Shown here one piece after another: positions 35,169 to 43,010 of a stretch of 64,000 nt of DNA. The position numbers and the translations under genes were made by a program. Origin of the DNA: Streptomyces sp. NBC_00490 (GTDB lineage Bacteria > Actinomycetota > Actinomycetes > Streptomycetales > Streptomycetaceae). The number at the start of each line of letters is the position of its first letter. The first letter of the stretch is position 1. The stretch is from positions 868,001 to 932,000 of the forward strand of contig NZ_CP107869.1 in NCBI RefSeq assembly GCF_036013645.1, written 5' to 3'. The notes under the pieces are model-generated. The model was not told where the DNA came from and did not search any database. It saw nothing but the letters and a program-made list of their open reading frames with translations.

Positions 35169-35741
35169 TCAGGTCGATGAGCCGGTGTCGGCCGCAGCCG
35201 TAGACGGCGGTTCCTTGGGCTGCGTGGGGAACAGCAGGGCGGTGGCGGCCCTGGAGTGCAGGGAGTCCAGCGTGTTGATCTGCCGCTCCGCCCTGCGCAG
35301 CAATTCCTCCAGGCGGTCGGCGTCCAGGCGCGCGTCCTGTGCCGCCGCAGCGAGCAGGCCGCGCCACAGGGCCTCCTTGCCGAGCGCCCCCAGCCGCAGG
35401 GCTTCCAGCTCGACCAGCAGCGCGAGCCCTGAACGGCGCACCAGCCGCCCATTGGGCTTGGCCCGTCCCGCCTTCTCACCGAGCCACGCTCCGTGGACCT
35501 TGTAACGCCGGACCGGGACGTCGAGGTCACCGAGGAGGCGTACCAGGGCCTGCCGGTCCTGCGAGATCTCCTTCCGCAGGTTCTCCAGCGCCTCACCGAA
35601 GGGCGACCCCCGGTGCTCCTGAGCCGCCCGGGCGGCAAGCTCGACGCCCGCCGTCGCCCCGGCCAGGTGGTCGTTGAGGTAGATCGCCAGCCGCTTGTGC
35701 CGTGTCGGACCGTCCTGGGAGGCCCGTGCCGTCGTGTTCAA
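35169..35741 (-). CDS. helical hypothetical protein (TTG start)
   Basis: 190-residue helical protein with HKRLAIYLNDHLAGATAGVE then LAARAAQEHRGSPFGEALEN, DRQALVRLLGDLDVPVRRYK and LVELEALRLGALGKEALWRG. The length and helix pattern resemble ferritin-like or bacterioferritin-type folds, and it lies beside the ferritin-like gene, but clear iron ligands are not evident. The TTG at 35741 has a very strong GGAGGAGAACC site. Its TTG overlaps the TGA of a 51-codon ORF (TTGA), suggesting coupling. Function unknown. Confidence 0.78.
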   Translation of the reverse strand: MNTTARASQDGPTRHKRLAIYLNDHLAGATAGVELAARAAQEHRGSPFGEALENLRKEISQDRQALVRLLGDLDVPVRRYKVHGAWLGEKAGRAKPNGRLVRRSGLALLVELEALRLGALGKEALWRGLLAAAAQDARLDADRLEELLRRAERQINTLDSLHSRAATALLFPTQPKEPPSTAAADTGSST

Positions 35742-35893
35742 GGTTCTCCTCCGGCTGCCGAAGTCCGGTGATGACCTCCGAGTGCCCCCACCGGGCCGCC
35801 CGTCAACCGATCTGTCCCGAAAACCCGGCGTCGGCCACGCGCCCGGGCCCGTCCGGCGGCGACGTACCAGCTCACCCCCGTCAGCAGGGCCAT
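35738..35893 (-). CDS. short ORF coupled to the downstream helical protein
   Basis: 51 codons: MALLTGVSWYVAAGRARARG, then a basic RRRVFGTDRLTGGPVGALGG tail. A short hydrophobic start followed by Arg-rich sequence suggests a membrane-associated micropeptide. GGAAGCCGGC precedes the ATG at 35893. The stop overlaps the TTG of the next gene by four bases, which supports it being translated. No family recognised. Confidence 0.5.
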   Translation of the reverse strand: MALLTGVSWYVAAGRARARGRRRVFGTDRLTGGPVGALGGHHRTSAAGGEP

Positions 35894-36230
35894 GCCGGCT
35901 TCCGCGAGGTCGCCGCCGTAGCACATCCATGCGGGTCCGGCAGGGGGCGGCGCCGTACGTCACCGGGTCCTGGGCGGCTCAGTGAGAACGCGGTGTCCCC
36001 ATGACGCCCGGCTGTACGGCTTTGTAGCGTTCGGCCGGTGTCAACTCGGCTTCGTTTGCGTCGCGTTGACCTGCATCACTCGGTCGGGTGGCCGCTCGTG
36101 TGCTCGCGACACCCTGCGGCATCGACCGGGGCCTGGCTCACGCGTCGCACGCACTGACCGAACGGTGTTGGTGGTTGACAGGTGTCCGCGCAGATCAGGT
36201 AGAAGAGCGAACTCGGGGAAGGAGCTCATC
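35894..36230. other. intergenic region, nothing recognised
   Basis: 337 bases between divergent transcription units. No gene, clear palindrome or RNA structure is seen; promoters for both sides are expected here. Confidence 0.4.
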
Positions 36231-36472
36231 ATGGCAAGTGCACGGCCCGAGACGGGGATTGTGGTGCTGCCGGTACAGGGTGCTCGGCAACCTGCGGTGC
36301 GAACGAGGTCGCTTCGCCGTCCGGATGGCCGCCCTCATCAGCCGTGGGAGGATGCCGACGCTTCAGGCCGAAGAAGACCGGCGAGGTCCGTGGCGTGCGC
36401 CGACTCGTCCGCCGCGACCTCCAACGGAGCACAACAGTCGTGAGCCCGCCGCCTGCCGGCGACGCTCGATAG
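36231..36472 (+). pseudogene. short gene apparently frameshifted
   Basis: ATG 36231 has an ideal AAGGAG site and begins ASARPETGIVVLPVQGARQ. That frame then loses third-position G/C. A second frame with strong codon bias continues RFRPKKTGEVRGVRRLVRRD and ends VVSPPPAGDARS at 36472. One added base near 36290-36300 would join them into about 80 residues. The second part is basic. No family recognised. Confidence 0.4.
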
Positions 36473-36586
36473 CTCAGCGGCAGCACGCTACGGCGCCGTC
36501 CCGCCGACGATTCACCGGTCGAGCCCTTTAGCGGCCACCAGACCCGCCTCCCCTCCGGGAGGCCCACACACACATGGGATACGGAC

Positions 36587-37327
36587 ATGTCTCCTACCGG
36601 GCATGAGCACTCGGCAGCTCCCGCGCTGCTCGCCCTGGTCGACGCCCCGCTGCGCGGAGACGACGACGAACGCCTCCTGTCCCGCCTCGCCCGCACCGTC
36701 ACAGGTCTGTCCGGTGTGGAGGCGGCGGGCTGCAACCTCCTCGACACCGACGGCCGGCCCGCGCTCACCGCCGCGACTCACGACAGCGCGGACCAGCTCG
36801 AACGCGCCCAGAGCGAGTTCCTCGAAGGGCCCTGCCTGGACAGCGCGCGCACCAACAAGGCCTTGGTCAACGTGTCGATGACCCACCCGCACAGCCGGTG
36901 CCGGTGGCCGCGCTACTCACAGCGGGTCCTCCAGGCGGGCTTCACCGCGGTCACCGCTCTGCCCATCCGGCACGAGGTCGGCGTCACGGGGTCGCTCAGC
37001 CTCTACCACCAGCGCGAAGCCCTGTGTGAGGAGGATGTCGCGTGGGGCCGACTGCTGGCCTCCGCCGCCGCTATCAGCCTGGCCCACCGCAACACCCTGC
37101 TCCGGGCGCAGACACGCGAACGGCAGTTGCAGGCGGCCCTCGACAGCCGCGTCCTGATCGAACAGGCCAAAGGCCTCCTTGCCGAACGCTTCGACTGCAC
37201 CGTGGACGACGCTTTCGATCTGCTGCGCCATCACGCCCGCACCCATCAGCTGAAGTTGCTCAACCTCGCCAGGCAGGTCATCGACGACCGCGCCACCGGC
37301 GGACCGTTCGCGCGCAAGCGAGACTGA
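36587..37327 (+). CDS. GAF-ANTAR transcription antiterminator-type regulator
   Basis: 246-residue intact regulator. GAF domain: LLSRLARTVTGLSGVEAAGC, then NLLDTDGRPALTAATHDSAD, QSEFLEGPCLDSARTNKALV and FTAVTALPIRHEVGVTGSLS. ANTAR domain at the C-terminus: LQAALDSRVLIEQAKGLLAE followed by RFDCTVDDAFDLLRHHARTH. ANTAR proteins bind paired RNA hairpins and prevent transcription termination. The Cys in AAGCN and GPCLD could make it redox sensitive (inference). It is the one intact member of three ANTAR genes in this 6-kb block. Confidence 0.92.
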   Translation: MSPTGHEHSAAPALLALVDAPLRGDDDERLLSRLARTVTGLSGVEAAGCNLLDTDGRPALTAATHDSADQLERAQSEFLEGPCLDSARTNKALVNVSMTHPHSRCRWPRYSQRVLQAGFTAVTALPIRHEVGVTGSLSLYHQREALCEEDVAWGRLLASAAAISLAHRNTLLRAQTRERQLQAALDSRVLIEQAKGLLAERFDCTVDDAFDLLRHHARTHQLKLLNLARQVIDDRATGGPFARKRD

Positions 37328-37367
37328 CCGGACAGGTGCCCCCGTGCCGCGCCGGAGGTTCGGTGAT

Positions 37368-37544
37368 TCAGGCTCCGTGTTCGGGGGCGGCGGTCCGCAT
37401 CCTGGCGTGGGCGGCGCGGAGCCGGTCGTAGCGGTCCACGTCGGTCCACAGGTCACGGTCTGCGGGGCGGCCTCCGCACCAGGCCCAGATGCCGGCCAGG
37501 ACACACGTGACCAGGGGAATGAGCAACCACATCAGGGCGGTCAC
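37368..37544 (-). CDS. small single-pass membrane protein
   Basis: 58 residues: an N-terminal transmembrane helix ALMWLLIPLVTCVLAGIWAW followed by a charged tail DRYDRLRAAHARMRT. The GTG at 37544 has a perfect GGAGGT site four bases away, better than the in-frame ATG further up. Similar small membrane proteins are common in Streptomyces. Function unknown. It lies after the hsp20 terminator hairpin. Confidence 0.72.
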   Translation of the reverse strand: MTALMWLLIPLVTCVLAGIWAWCGGRPADRDLWTDVDRYDRLRAAHARMRTAAPEHGA

Positions 37545-37558
37545 AGGTACCTCCATTC

Positions 37559-37592
37559 GGCCCGGCACGCCGTGCACGAGGCGTGCCGGGCC
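37559..37592 (-). terminator. strong hairpin after hsp20
   Basis: Perfect 13-base arms GGCCCGGCACGCC and GGCGTGCCGGGCC around an eight-base loop, 49 bases after the Hsp20 stop on the minus strand. Confidence 0.8.
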
Positions 37593-37640
37593 TGCTTCTC
37601 ATTCGCTGCTTGCTCTGCCTCGCTTTCCGGTGTGTCTCGG

Positions 37641-38081
37641 TCACCTCGTGATCTGGCGGGCCTCCTTGTCGCCTCGGGTGATTTCGATACGGCGTGGCTT
37701 GGCCTGTTCGGCCACGGGGATGCGCAGGGTGAGTACGCCCGCGTCGTAGTGGGCGTCGATCTTTTCGACGTCGAGTGCGTCGCCCAGGAAGAGCTGACGG
37801 CTGAAGACGCCGTAGGGGCGTTCGGCGACCAGCAGATCGGCGTCCTTGGCGTCGGGTGCGGGCCGCTCCGCCCGTACGGTCAGGACGTTGCGCTCCACGT
37901 TCAGGTCGACGGTGTCCGGGTCGACGCCGGGCAGGTCGAAGTGGACGACGAAGCTGCCCTCACTCTGGTATGCGTCGATCGGCATGGCAGCCGGCCTGGC
38001 GACGGTGCCGAACGCCTGCTGGGTCAGCTGCTGGGCGAGCCGGTCGAGTTCCCGGAAGGGATCCGTGCGGATGAGCACCAT
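37641..38081 (-). CDS. Hsp20-family small heat-shock protein
   Basis: 146-residue ATP-independent chaperone. N-terminal [20 protein letters not shown], alpha-crystallin domain from [20 protein letters not shown] to [20 protein letters not shown], with the GVLTLRIPV signature. AAAGGAG precedes ATG 38081. The gene faces away from a J-domain and truncated DnaK pair, with a HAIR-like HspR operator between them, so heat- or protein-damage-induced control is likely. Streptomyces hsp18 is instead under RheA; no RheA site (TGTCATC-N5-GATGACA) is seen. Confidence 0.95.
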   Translation of the reverse strand: MVLIRTDPFRELDRLAQQLTQQAFGTVARPAAMPIDAYQSEGSFVVHFDLPGVDPDTVDLNVERNVLTVRAERPAPDAKDADLLVAERPYGVFSRQLFLGDALDVEKIDAHYDAGVLTLRIPVAEQAKPRRIEITRGDKEARQITR

Positions 38082-38163
38082 GGTCCAACTCCTTTCGCCT
38101 GGTCGGTCGGGTCCGCCCGGGCTCCGGGCGCCCGGAGTGCGTTCGGTAATGCGTATACCCCGC

Positions 38164-38225
38164 CCGCTCATACTTGACAAGAGGGCACTCAAGTTTTATC
38201 CCTGGCGATAGGCAAGTATGAGCGG
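38164..38225. promoter_or_regulatory. 13-bp inverted repeat spanning the hsp20/J-domain promoter
   Basis: Perfect 13-base arms CCGCTCATACTTG (38164-38176) and CAAGTATGAGCGG (38213-38225), 36 bases apart. The left arm runs into the HAIR-like element. The repeat could position two dimers or form a loop; a good -35 hexamer TTGACA (38174-38179) lies inside. Confidence 0.65.
38173..38193. promoter_or_regulatory. HAIR-like element (HspR operator)
   Basis: CTTGACA-N7-ACTCAAG against the HAIR consensus CTTGAGT-N7-ACTCAAG: the right half is exact, the left has two mismatches and the spacer is seven. HspR normally controls dnaK operons in Streptomyces. Confidence 0.7.
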
Positions 38226-38252
38226 AGACAGCAGCTCGCGGCAGGTAGGGAG

Positions 38253-38600
38253 GTGGCTGCCTTGGGGTCGCGGAACCTGTACGACGTACTGGGCGTGAAG
38301 CCCTCGGCGACGACCGAGGTGATCACCTCCGCGTTCCGTGCCCGAGTGCGTGAGCTGCGCCCGGACATCCGGGTGGATGCCGTCACCGCGGAGCGGTTCG
38401 GGCGGTTGCGGGCCGCTTACGACACCCTCCGCGACCCCGGACTGCGCGCCGCCTACGACCGCGAGCGCGCCGCGTCGCGGTGGTTCTGGTGGTGGGCGGT
38501 CCACCTCCCCGTACGAGCCGCCGCTGCGGGCGGGACCGGTCCGGTGGGAGCGCGGACCGTGAGGGCATCCGCCGACCAGGAAACCCGGGCGACAACGTGA
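38253..38600 (+). CDS. J-domain-like protein with altered HPD motif
   Basis: 115-residue protein whose first 72 residues match a J domain: NLYDVLGVKPSATTEVITSA, FRARVRELRPDIRV and FGRLRAAYDTLRDPGLRAAY. The invariant His-Pro-Asp that stimulates DnaK is RPD at 36-38, so normal J activity is doubtful. A Trp-rich segment SRWFWWWAVHLPV follows and may associate with membranes. GTG 38253 is used; TTG 38262 with GGGAGG eight bases away is equally good. It faces away from hsp20 across the HAIR-like site and precedes the DnaK fragment by 15 bases. Confidence 0.75.
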   Translation: MAALGSRNLYDVLGVKPSATTEVITSAFRARVRELRPDIRVDAVTAERFGRLRAAYDTLRDPGLRAAYDRERAASRWFWWWAVHLPVRAAAAGGTGPVGARTVRASADQETRATT

Positions 38601-38615
38601 GGAAGGAGAACGCAG

Positions 38616-39113
38616 ATGGCGCGCTCGGTCGGCATCGGCCTCGGCCTCGGCCTCGGCACCACGAACTCGGTGGTCGCGGTCCTCGAAGGCGGTGTACCCA
38701 CCGTCGTCACCAACACCGAGGGAGCCAGGACCACCCCGTCGGTGGTGGCCTTCGCCAAGAACGGCGAGGTCCTCGTGGGCGAGGTCGCGAAGAGGCAGGC
38801 CGTGACGACCGTGGAGCGCACCGCACGCTCGGTGAAGCGGCATATGGGCGACCACGACTGGCGGTTCCCGGACAGCGGGAGCGTCGACGGCAAGCGGTAC
38901 ACCGCGCAGGAGCTCTCCGCGCGAGTGCTGCAGAAGCTGAAGCGGGACGCTGAGGCGTACCTGGGTGAGGACGTCACCGACGCGGTGATCACCGTCCCGG
39001 CGTACTTCGACGACACGCAGCGCCAGGCCACGACGAGCCGAAGGCGAGCTGACCTCTGTACGGACATCCTGCGCCCCGGGCCGGGGACCGCCTGCTGCGC
39101 CCGGCCCAGGTGA
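38616..39113 (+). pseudogene. truncated DnaK (N-terminal fragment)
   Basis: About 140 residues of the Hsp70 ATPase domain: [40 protein letters not shown] and [17 protein letters not shown]. The normal continuation after DTQRQAT is lost and replaced by unrelated TSRRRADLC... to a stop. The phosphate-1 loop, normally GIDLGTTNS, reads [13 protein letters not shown] from a repeated GGCCTC unit, so the key Asp is missing. The substrate domain is absent. Not a working chaperone; a remnant of an accessory dnaK. Confidence 0.82.
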
Positions 39114-39177
39114 AAGTCGCCGGGCACGTCGGCCGGAGCGGAGCCGGCAGGCCCCGCGGATGACGGGAGGGAAGACC

Positions 39178-39483
39178 ATGACACGGCGGAAGGAGGCAGC
39201 AAACCGTACGGTCTCACGCGCACCGGACCGGGTGATCCCGATCGTGGGCGACCTCGATGTCGCCACCGTCGCGGACTTCCGCGTCCGGGCGCTCAGCATG
39301 CTCGACTCCGACTGGCAGCCGCGGAGCCCGTCGGGTTCCCGCTCTGGCCGATCCGCCGCGGGAACCATCCTGCAGCGCATGGTCTCGCGCGTCAGCCGGA
39401 GCAGCCGTCCCGCCAGGTCGTCGGCGACCACGCCGTGGCTCAGGCGGGCGTGGTGTGGAGTTCGCGTACCAACTGCGGGGTGA
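39178..39483 (+). pseudogene. STAS-domain fragment
   Basis: The first 45 codons read like a STAS domain start (RVIPIVGDLDVATVADFRVR, ALSMLDSD). Beyond about 39310 the frame loses sense. From there to 39440 the opposite strand instead shows strong third-position G/C (LSHGVVADDLAGRLLRLTRE), perhaps a remnant of a gene that once followed the Roadblock gene. A recombination joint probably lies near 39310. Confidence 0.4.
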
Positions 39484-39850
39484 GCAGTTCGCCGGCGCGG
39501 TCGGCGAGGACGGCCATTTCGTAGCCGACCAGGCCGACGTCGCATCCCTCGGCGGCGAGGACGCCGAGGCAGCTGCCGTCGCGGATGCGGCCGACCATGA
39601 GGAATCCGCCGAACATTTCGATCATGACGAGCTTCATGCCGCGGAATCCGTGTGCCGTCGCCGCGTTCTGGGCGAGGCTGGTGATGCCGGAGACGATGGC
39701 CGCGAGATGGTCGGCGCGGTCTCGGCCGAGTGTGTCCGAGGCGGCCATCAGCAGGCCGTCCGAGGAGACGGCGACGGCGTCGGTGACACCGTCGGTGGTG
39801 CGTGCGAACTCCGAGATGAGCCAGCCGAAACTCTGGACGGCGGTGGTCAC
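39440..39850 (-). CDS. Roadblock/LC7 protein (conservon CvnB type)
   Basis: 136-residue protein with the Roadblock fold: FGWLISEFARTTDGVTDAVA, VSSDGLLMAASDTLGRDRAD, HLAAIVSGITSLAQNAATAH and KLVMIEMFGGFLMVGRIRDG. In Streptomyces conservons (cvn) it couples the membrane sensor kinase-like CvnA to the small GTPase CvnD. Its GTG overlaps the TGA of the kinase gene (GTGA). The usual CvnC (DUF742) and CvnD (GTPase) genes do not follow, so the set is incomplete here. Confidence 0.92.
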   Translation of the reverse strand: MTTAVQSFGWLISEFARTTDGVTDAVAVSSDGLLMAASDTLGRDRADHLAAIVSGITSLAQNAATAHGFRGMKLVMIEMFGGFLMVGRIRDGSCLGVLAAEGCDVGLVGYEMAVLADRAGELLTPQLVRELHTTPA

Positions 39851-41973
39851 GATGACGCTCCTTGGGTGGTTCGGGCCTCGGCACGGGCGACACCTGCTCT
39901 GAAGCCGTTGAGCAGGGAGGAGACAGCGGGCCGGGCGGGCGGGGGTGAGACGGAGGGGTTTTCCACGGGGGCGAGCAGACGACCGGGGAGGGCAAGAAGT
40001 GCGGACAAGCCGCCGCCCGGAGTGTCGAAGAGGTGGACCTGGGCGCCTTCACCGAGACGGTGGGCGAGCCTGCCGACGACGAGGTGGCCGAGGAACCGCG
40101 TGGGCGCGGCCAGGAAGGCCTCCTGCCCGGGATCGCGGAGGCGGGCGTTGGCGCGTTCCTTGTCGGCCTCGGACATGCCGACGCCGTGGTCGACGACGGC
40201 GAAGCTGTATGTGTCGTCCTCGGGGTCGTACCAGCCGTGCACCTCGACCGGTTCGGTCGGTGGCGAGAAGGTGAGCCCGTTCTCGATGAGTTCGGCGAGG
40301 AGGTGGGCGACATCGGCGACGGCGTGTCCGCGTACCCGTACCGGCTCCACGGTCGCGATCAGGACCCGCCGGTACTGCTCCACCTCGGCGACGGCGGACT
40401 GGACGACTTCCAGGCCGTCGGCGGGCGCTGCGGTGGGCCGCGGCGGGTTCTGTCCGGCCAGGACCAGCAGGCTTTCGGCGTTGCGCCGCATACGGGTGGC
40501 GAGGTGGTCGAGTTCGAAGAGCTCGGCGAGGGCGTCCGGGTCGAGTTCCTTGCGTTCCAGGCGGGTGATGAGGCCCAGTTGGCGGCGCACGAGGTTCTGG
40601 TTGCGGCGGCCCAGATTGGCCAGTGATTCGGTGGTGTTGCGGCGCAGGCCGGCCTGCTGGGCGGCCAGGTGGAGGGCGGTGTCCTCCACCTGGTGCAGGG
40701 ACGCGGCGACCTCGGCGATCTCCGCGGTCCCGCCCAGTTGCCGAGCATCGGAGCCGGTCGGCACGTCCGACCGCTGGAGGAACTCCCCCTGGTCGTTCGG
40801 GGATTGCTGGATCCGGGCGACGGCCTCGGGCAGCCGGCGGCGAGCCACGTCGTGGGCTGCCTCGGCGAGCGCGCCGAGCGGGCGGGTGAGGGAACGCGAG
40901 GCGAAAGCGGCGAGTCCTACGACGAGGGCGGCCATGAGCGTTCCCGCGGCGAGGTAGGCGGCGAGGGCCAGCTCGGCGTCGTGGCTGAGCCGGTCGGCCC
41001 GATCCCGTACGTCGCCACCGACCGACTGCTGGACGGTGTACAGGTCATCGACGAGTACCGTCATCGCGTCCCACCAGGTGCCGGCGTCGACGTGCAGCGC
41101 GGAGCCGTCGGCGGCGCCCGCCGCCTGCTTCTCGTAGGCAGCGGCGCGTCGGGCGTCCTGGGTCGCGAAGGCGTTCTTCAGGGCCGCGCGCTGGGGTGCG
41201 GTGGCGACCTGCCGGAAACGGGCTTGGGCGGCGACGCGTGTGGCGCGCACCTCGCTGAAGTCGAGGTACGCCTGGCCGCGGAAGGCGCCTTGGGCGAACA
41301 CGCCGTTGAGGAGCCCGCGTTCGAGAGCGACGGACTCCTTGACCGCGGCCAGCTCTCGCAACGCCGCAAGGCCGTCGCGCAGTTGACGGTCGGCGCCCGT
41401 CGCGGTCTCCGCCACCGGATCGACGGCGTTCAGGGCATCGACGGCGCGCGTGTAGAAGGTGAGAACCGCGTTCGGGTCGGCGGTGCCTGCGTCGGCGGAG
41501 GCACGGATGTCGGCCAGCCGTCGCAGGTGACGCTGGAGGACATCGTCGACCGCCCTTTCGGGGCGCATCGCGCGCAGCGCCGTGTCAACGCGCTTGCGGG
41601 TAGCGGTGAGTGAGGGGCGGAAGTCCTCCTCGCCACCCAACAGCCCGTTGGTCAGGCCGCGTTCGCGTTGCAGCTGGTGCACCAGGGCCTGGATGCGCAG
41701 GCTGAGGCCGACCTCGGTACGGGTCGTCCGTGCGTCGCCGACGGCCTCGGCACGGCCGCTCACAGCGAGACCAGCCACCACCAGCAGCAGGCAGACGGGG
41801 ACCGTGATGACCACAGCCACACGGCCTTTGATGCTGCGCCAGCCCGGGATCGGACGGCGCTCCAGAGCGGTTCCGTCACGGTGGCGTGGCCCTGAACCGC
41901 CCCTGCCGAAGGCGCCCTTGGCGATTGCGCCGAGTCTGCCGAGCAGCGGCCGTACTGGCGTCCACAATCTCAT
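39847..41973 (-). CDS. nitrate-sensing-type sensor histidine kinase (conservon CvnA type)
   Basis: 708-residue membrane sensor. TM1 VAVVITVPVCLLLVVAGLAV is followed by a large extracellular helical NIT domain (LVHQLQRERGLTNGLLGGEE), TM2 LAAYLAAGTLMAALVVGLAA, a HAMP-like RSLTRPLGALAEAAHDVAR, a helical linker NLGRRNQNLVRRQLGLITRL and an ATPase domain ELIENGLTFSPPTEPVEVHG with VVDHGVGMSEADKERANARL. ATG 41973 has no clear Shine-Dalgarno; GTG 41979 is possible. The C-terminal tail is Pro-rich. It overlaps the Roadblock gene by four bases. It is the first gene of a partial conservon and is divergent from the Pao-like operon. Confidence 0.92.
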   Translation of the reverse strand: MRLWTPVRPLLGRLGAIAKGAFGRGGSGPRHRDGTALERRPIPGWRSIKGRVAVVITVPVCLLLVVAGLAVSGRAEAVGDARTTRTEVGLSLRIQALVHQLQRERGLTNGLLGGEEDFRPSLTATRKRVDTALRAMRPERAVDDVLQRHLRRLADIRASADAGTADPNAVLTFYTRAVDALNAVDPVAETATGADRQLRDGLAALRELAAVKESVALERGLLNGVFAQGAFRGQAYLDFSEVRATRVAAQARFRQVATAPQRAALKNAFATQDARRAAAYEKQAAGAADGSALHVDAGTWWDAMTVLVDDLYTVQQSVGGDVRDRADRLSHDAELALAAYLAAGTLMAALVVGLAAFASRSLTRPLGALAEAAHDVARRRLPEAVARIQQSPNDQGEFLQRSDVPTGSDARQLGGTAEIAEVAASLHQVEDTALHLAAQQAGLRRNTTESLANLGRRNQNLVRRQLGLITRLERKELDPDALAELFELDHLATRMRRNAESLLVLAGQNPPRPTAAPADGLEVVQSAVAEVEQYRRVLIATVEPVRVRGHAVADVAHLLAELIENGLTFSPPTEPVEVHGWYDPEDDTYSFAVVDHGVGMSEADKERANARLRDPGQEAFLAAPTRFLGHLVVGRLAHRLGEGAQVHLFDTPGGGLSALLALPGRLLAPVENPSVSPPPARPAVSSLLNGFRAGVARAEARTTQGASS

Positions 41974-42359
41974 AGTCACGAAGCTAGTCCGGCTGCGATA
42001 CCGGCCGGTTTCCGACCTGTTAGACCGCGTGGGAACTTCAGTTGCGCCGCCCTCACACCGCAGGCCCGGACACTGTGACCGCGGAGGGCACGACAGGTGG
42101 TCGAACTGTCGCTGGTCGATCTCACCTCGTTCACCTGGCGCCTGTTCGCGGGCGAGCCAGGCCAAGGAAAGGCCAAGGGAAAGCAAGGGGGGACAAAAAT
42201 CTCCCTGCCACGGGTGACGCCTGTGGTGCGAGACTTCCGGCGTGATCAGCCGCCCTGTCGAGGCGAGCGGTCACCCAGTTTCCCGCGGTGGCGTCGATCT
42301 CGTGCCTGGTCCCCCGCTGGTGTACACGACTGATCCGTCCGTGACGCAAAGGCGAACGC
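41974..42359. other. intergenic region between sensor kinase and Pao-like operon
   Basis: 386 bases with divergent promoters. A purine-rich stretch (42160-42200) and several short inverted segments are present, but nothing matches a riboswitch or operator that I recognise. No gene is supported. Confidence 0.4.
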
Positions 42360-42998
42360 ATGTCCTCTGAACTCCCTGATTCTGCTGTTTCTCCGCCCAC
42401 CGGAGCCGGTGAGTCCACCTCGGGGCCCAGTCGGCGCACCGTCATCGCCACCGGTGTCGCGGTGGGCGGTGTCGTGGTGGCCGGAGGAGCGTTCCTGGCC
42501 GGTGCCGAGGAAGCGACCGCCGCGGGTACGGCCCCTTCCAGCCGTGTGTCCCTGACGGTGAACGGCACCCGCCGCACCGTGACGGTCGACAACCGCACCT
42601 CGCTGCTGGACCTGTTGCGCGAGCACCTCGACCTGACCGGCTCCAAGAAGGGCTGCAACGCCGGTGCCTGCGGGGCCTGCACCGTGCTGGTCGACGGCCG
42701 GCGGGTCAACTCCTGTCTGACGCTGGCCGTGCGGCTGGAAGGCGCCGAGGTCACCACCATCGAGGGACTGGCCAAGGGCGACCGACTCCACCCGCTGCAG
42801 CAGGCGTTCGTCGACGAGGACGCCTTCCAGTGCGGCTACTGCACGCCCGGCCAGATCATGTCCGGCGTCGGCTGCATCCAGGAAGGTCACACCGGCTCAC
42901 CGGAGGAGATCCGGGAGTACATGAGCGGCAACATCTGCCGCTGCGGCTGCTACGTCAAAATCGTGCGCGCGGTCGAGCAGACCGCCGCCCGCAAGTAA
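42360..42998 (+). CDS. paoA: aldehyde oxidoreductase 2Fe-2S subunit (PaoA/YagT-like), Tat-exported
   Basis: 212-residue iron-sulfur subunit of a molybdenum hydroxylase. A twin-arginine signal is near the start (SRRTVIATGVAVGGVVVAGG, Arg25-Arg26), as in exported PaoA. Cluster II ligands are Cys99, 104, 107 and 119 (GCNAGACGAC and SCLTL); cluster I ligands are Cys158, 161, 193 and 195 (QCGYCTPGQIM and CRCGCY). It passes electrons from the Mo site to FAD. It is the first gene of an operon with the FAD and Mo subunits. The complex is expected outside the cytoplasmic membrane, where it would oxidise aldehydes to acids. Confidence 0.93.
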   Translation: MSSELPDSAVSPPTGAGESTSGPSRRTVIATGVAVGGVVVAGGAFLAGAEEATAAGTAPSSRVSLTVNGTRRTVTVDNRTSLLDLLREHLDLTGSKKGCNAGACGACTVLVDGRRVNSCLTLAVRLEGAEVTTIEGLAKGDRLHPLQQAFVDEDAFQCGYCTPGQIMSGVGCIQEGHTGSPEEIREYMSGNICRCGCYVKIVRAVEQTAARK

Positions 42999-43010
42999 GG
43001 ACCAGCCACC

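Noticed and set aside
36461..36530. tRNA-like string with TAGCTCAGCGGCAG resembling a D arm
   Set aside because: No acceptor stem closes, there is no proper anticodon arm and the T-loop sequence is wrong; it overlaps the end of a short coding frame.
38196..40313. Minus-strand open frame of about 700 codons across the heat-shock genes
   Set aside because: Shadow frame made possible by high GC; only a short part near 39310-39440 has any coding bias.
41974..42359. Possible riboswitch before the molybdoenzyme operon
   Set aside because: No match to a Moco, cobalamin, c-di-AMP or other element that I can recognise by eye.
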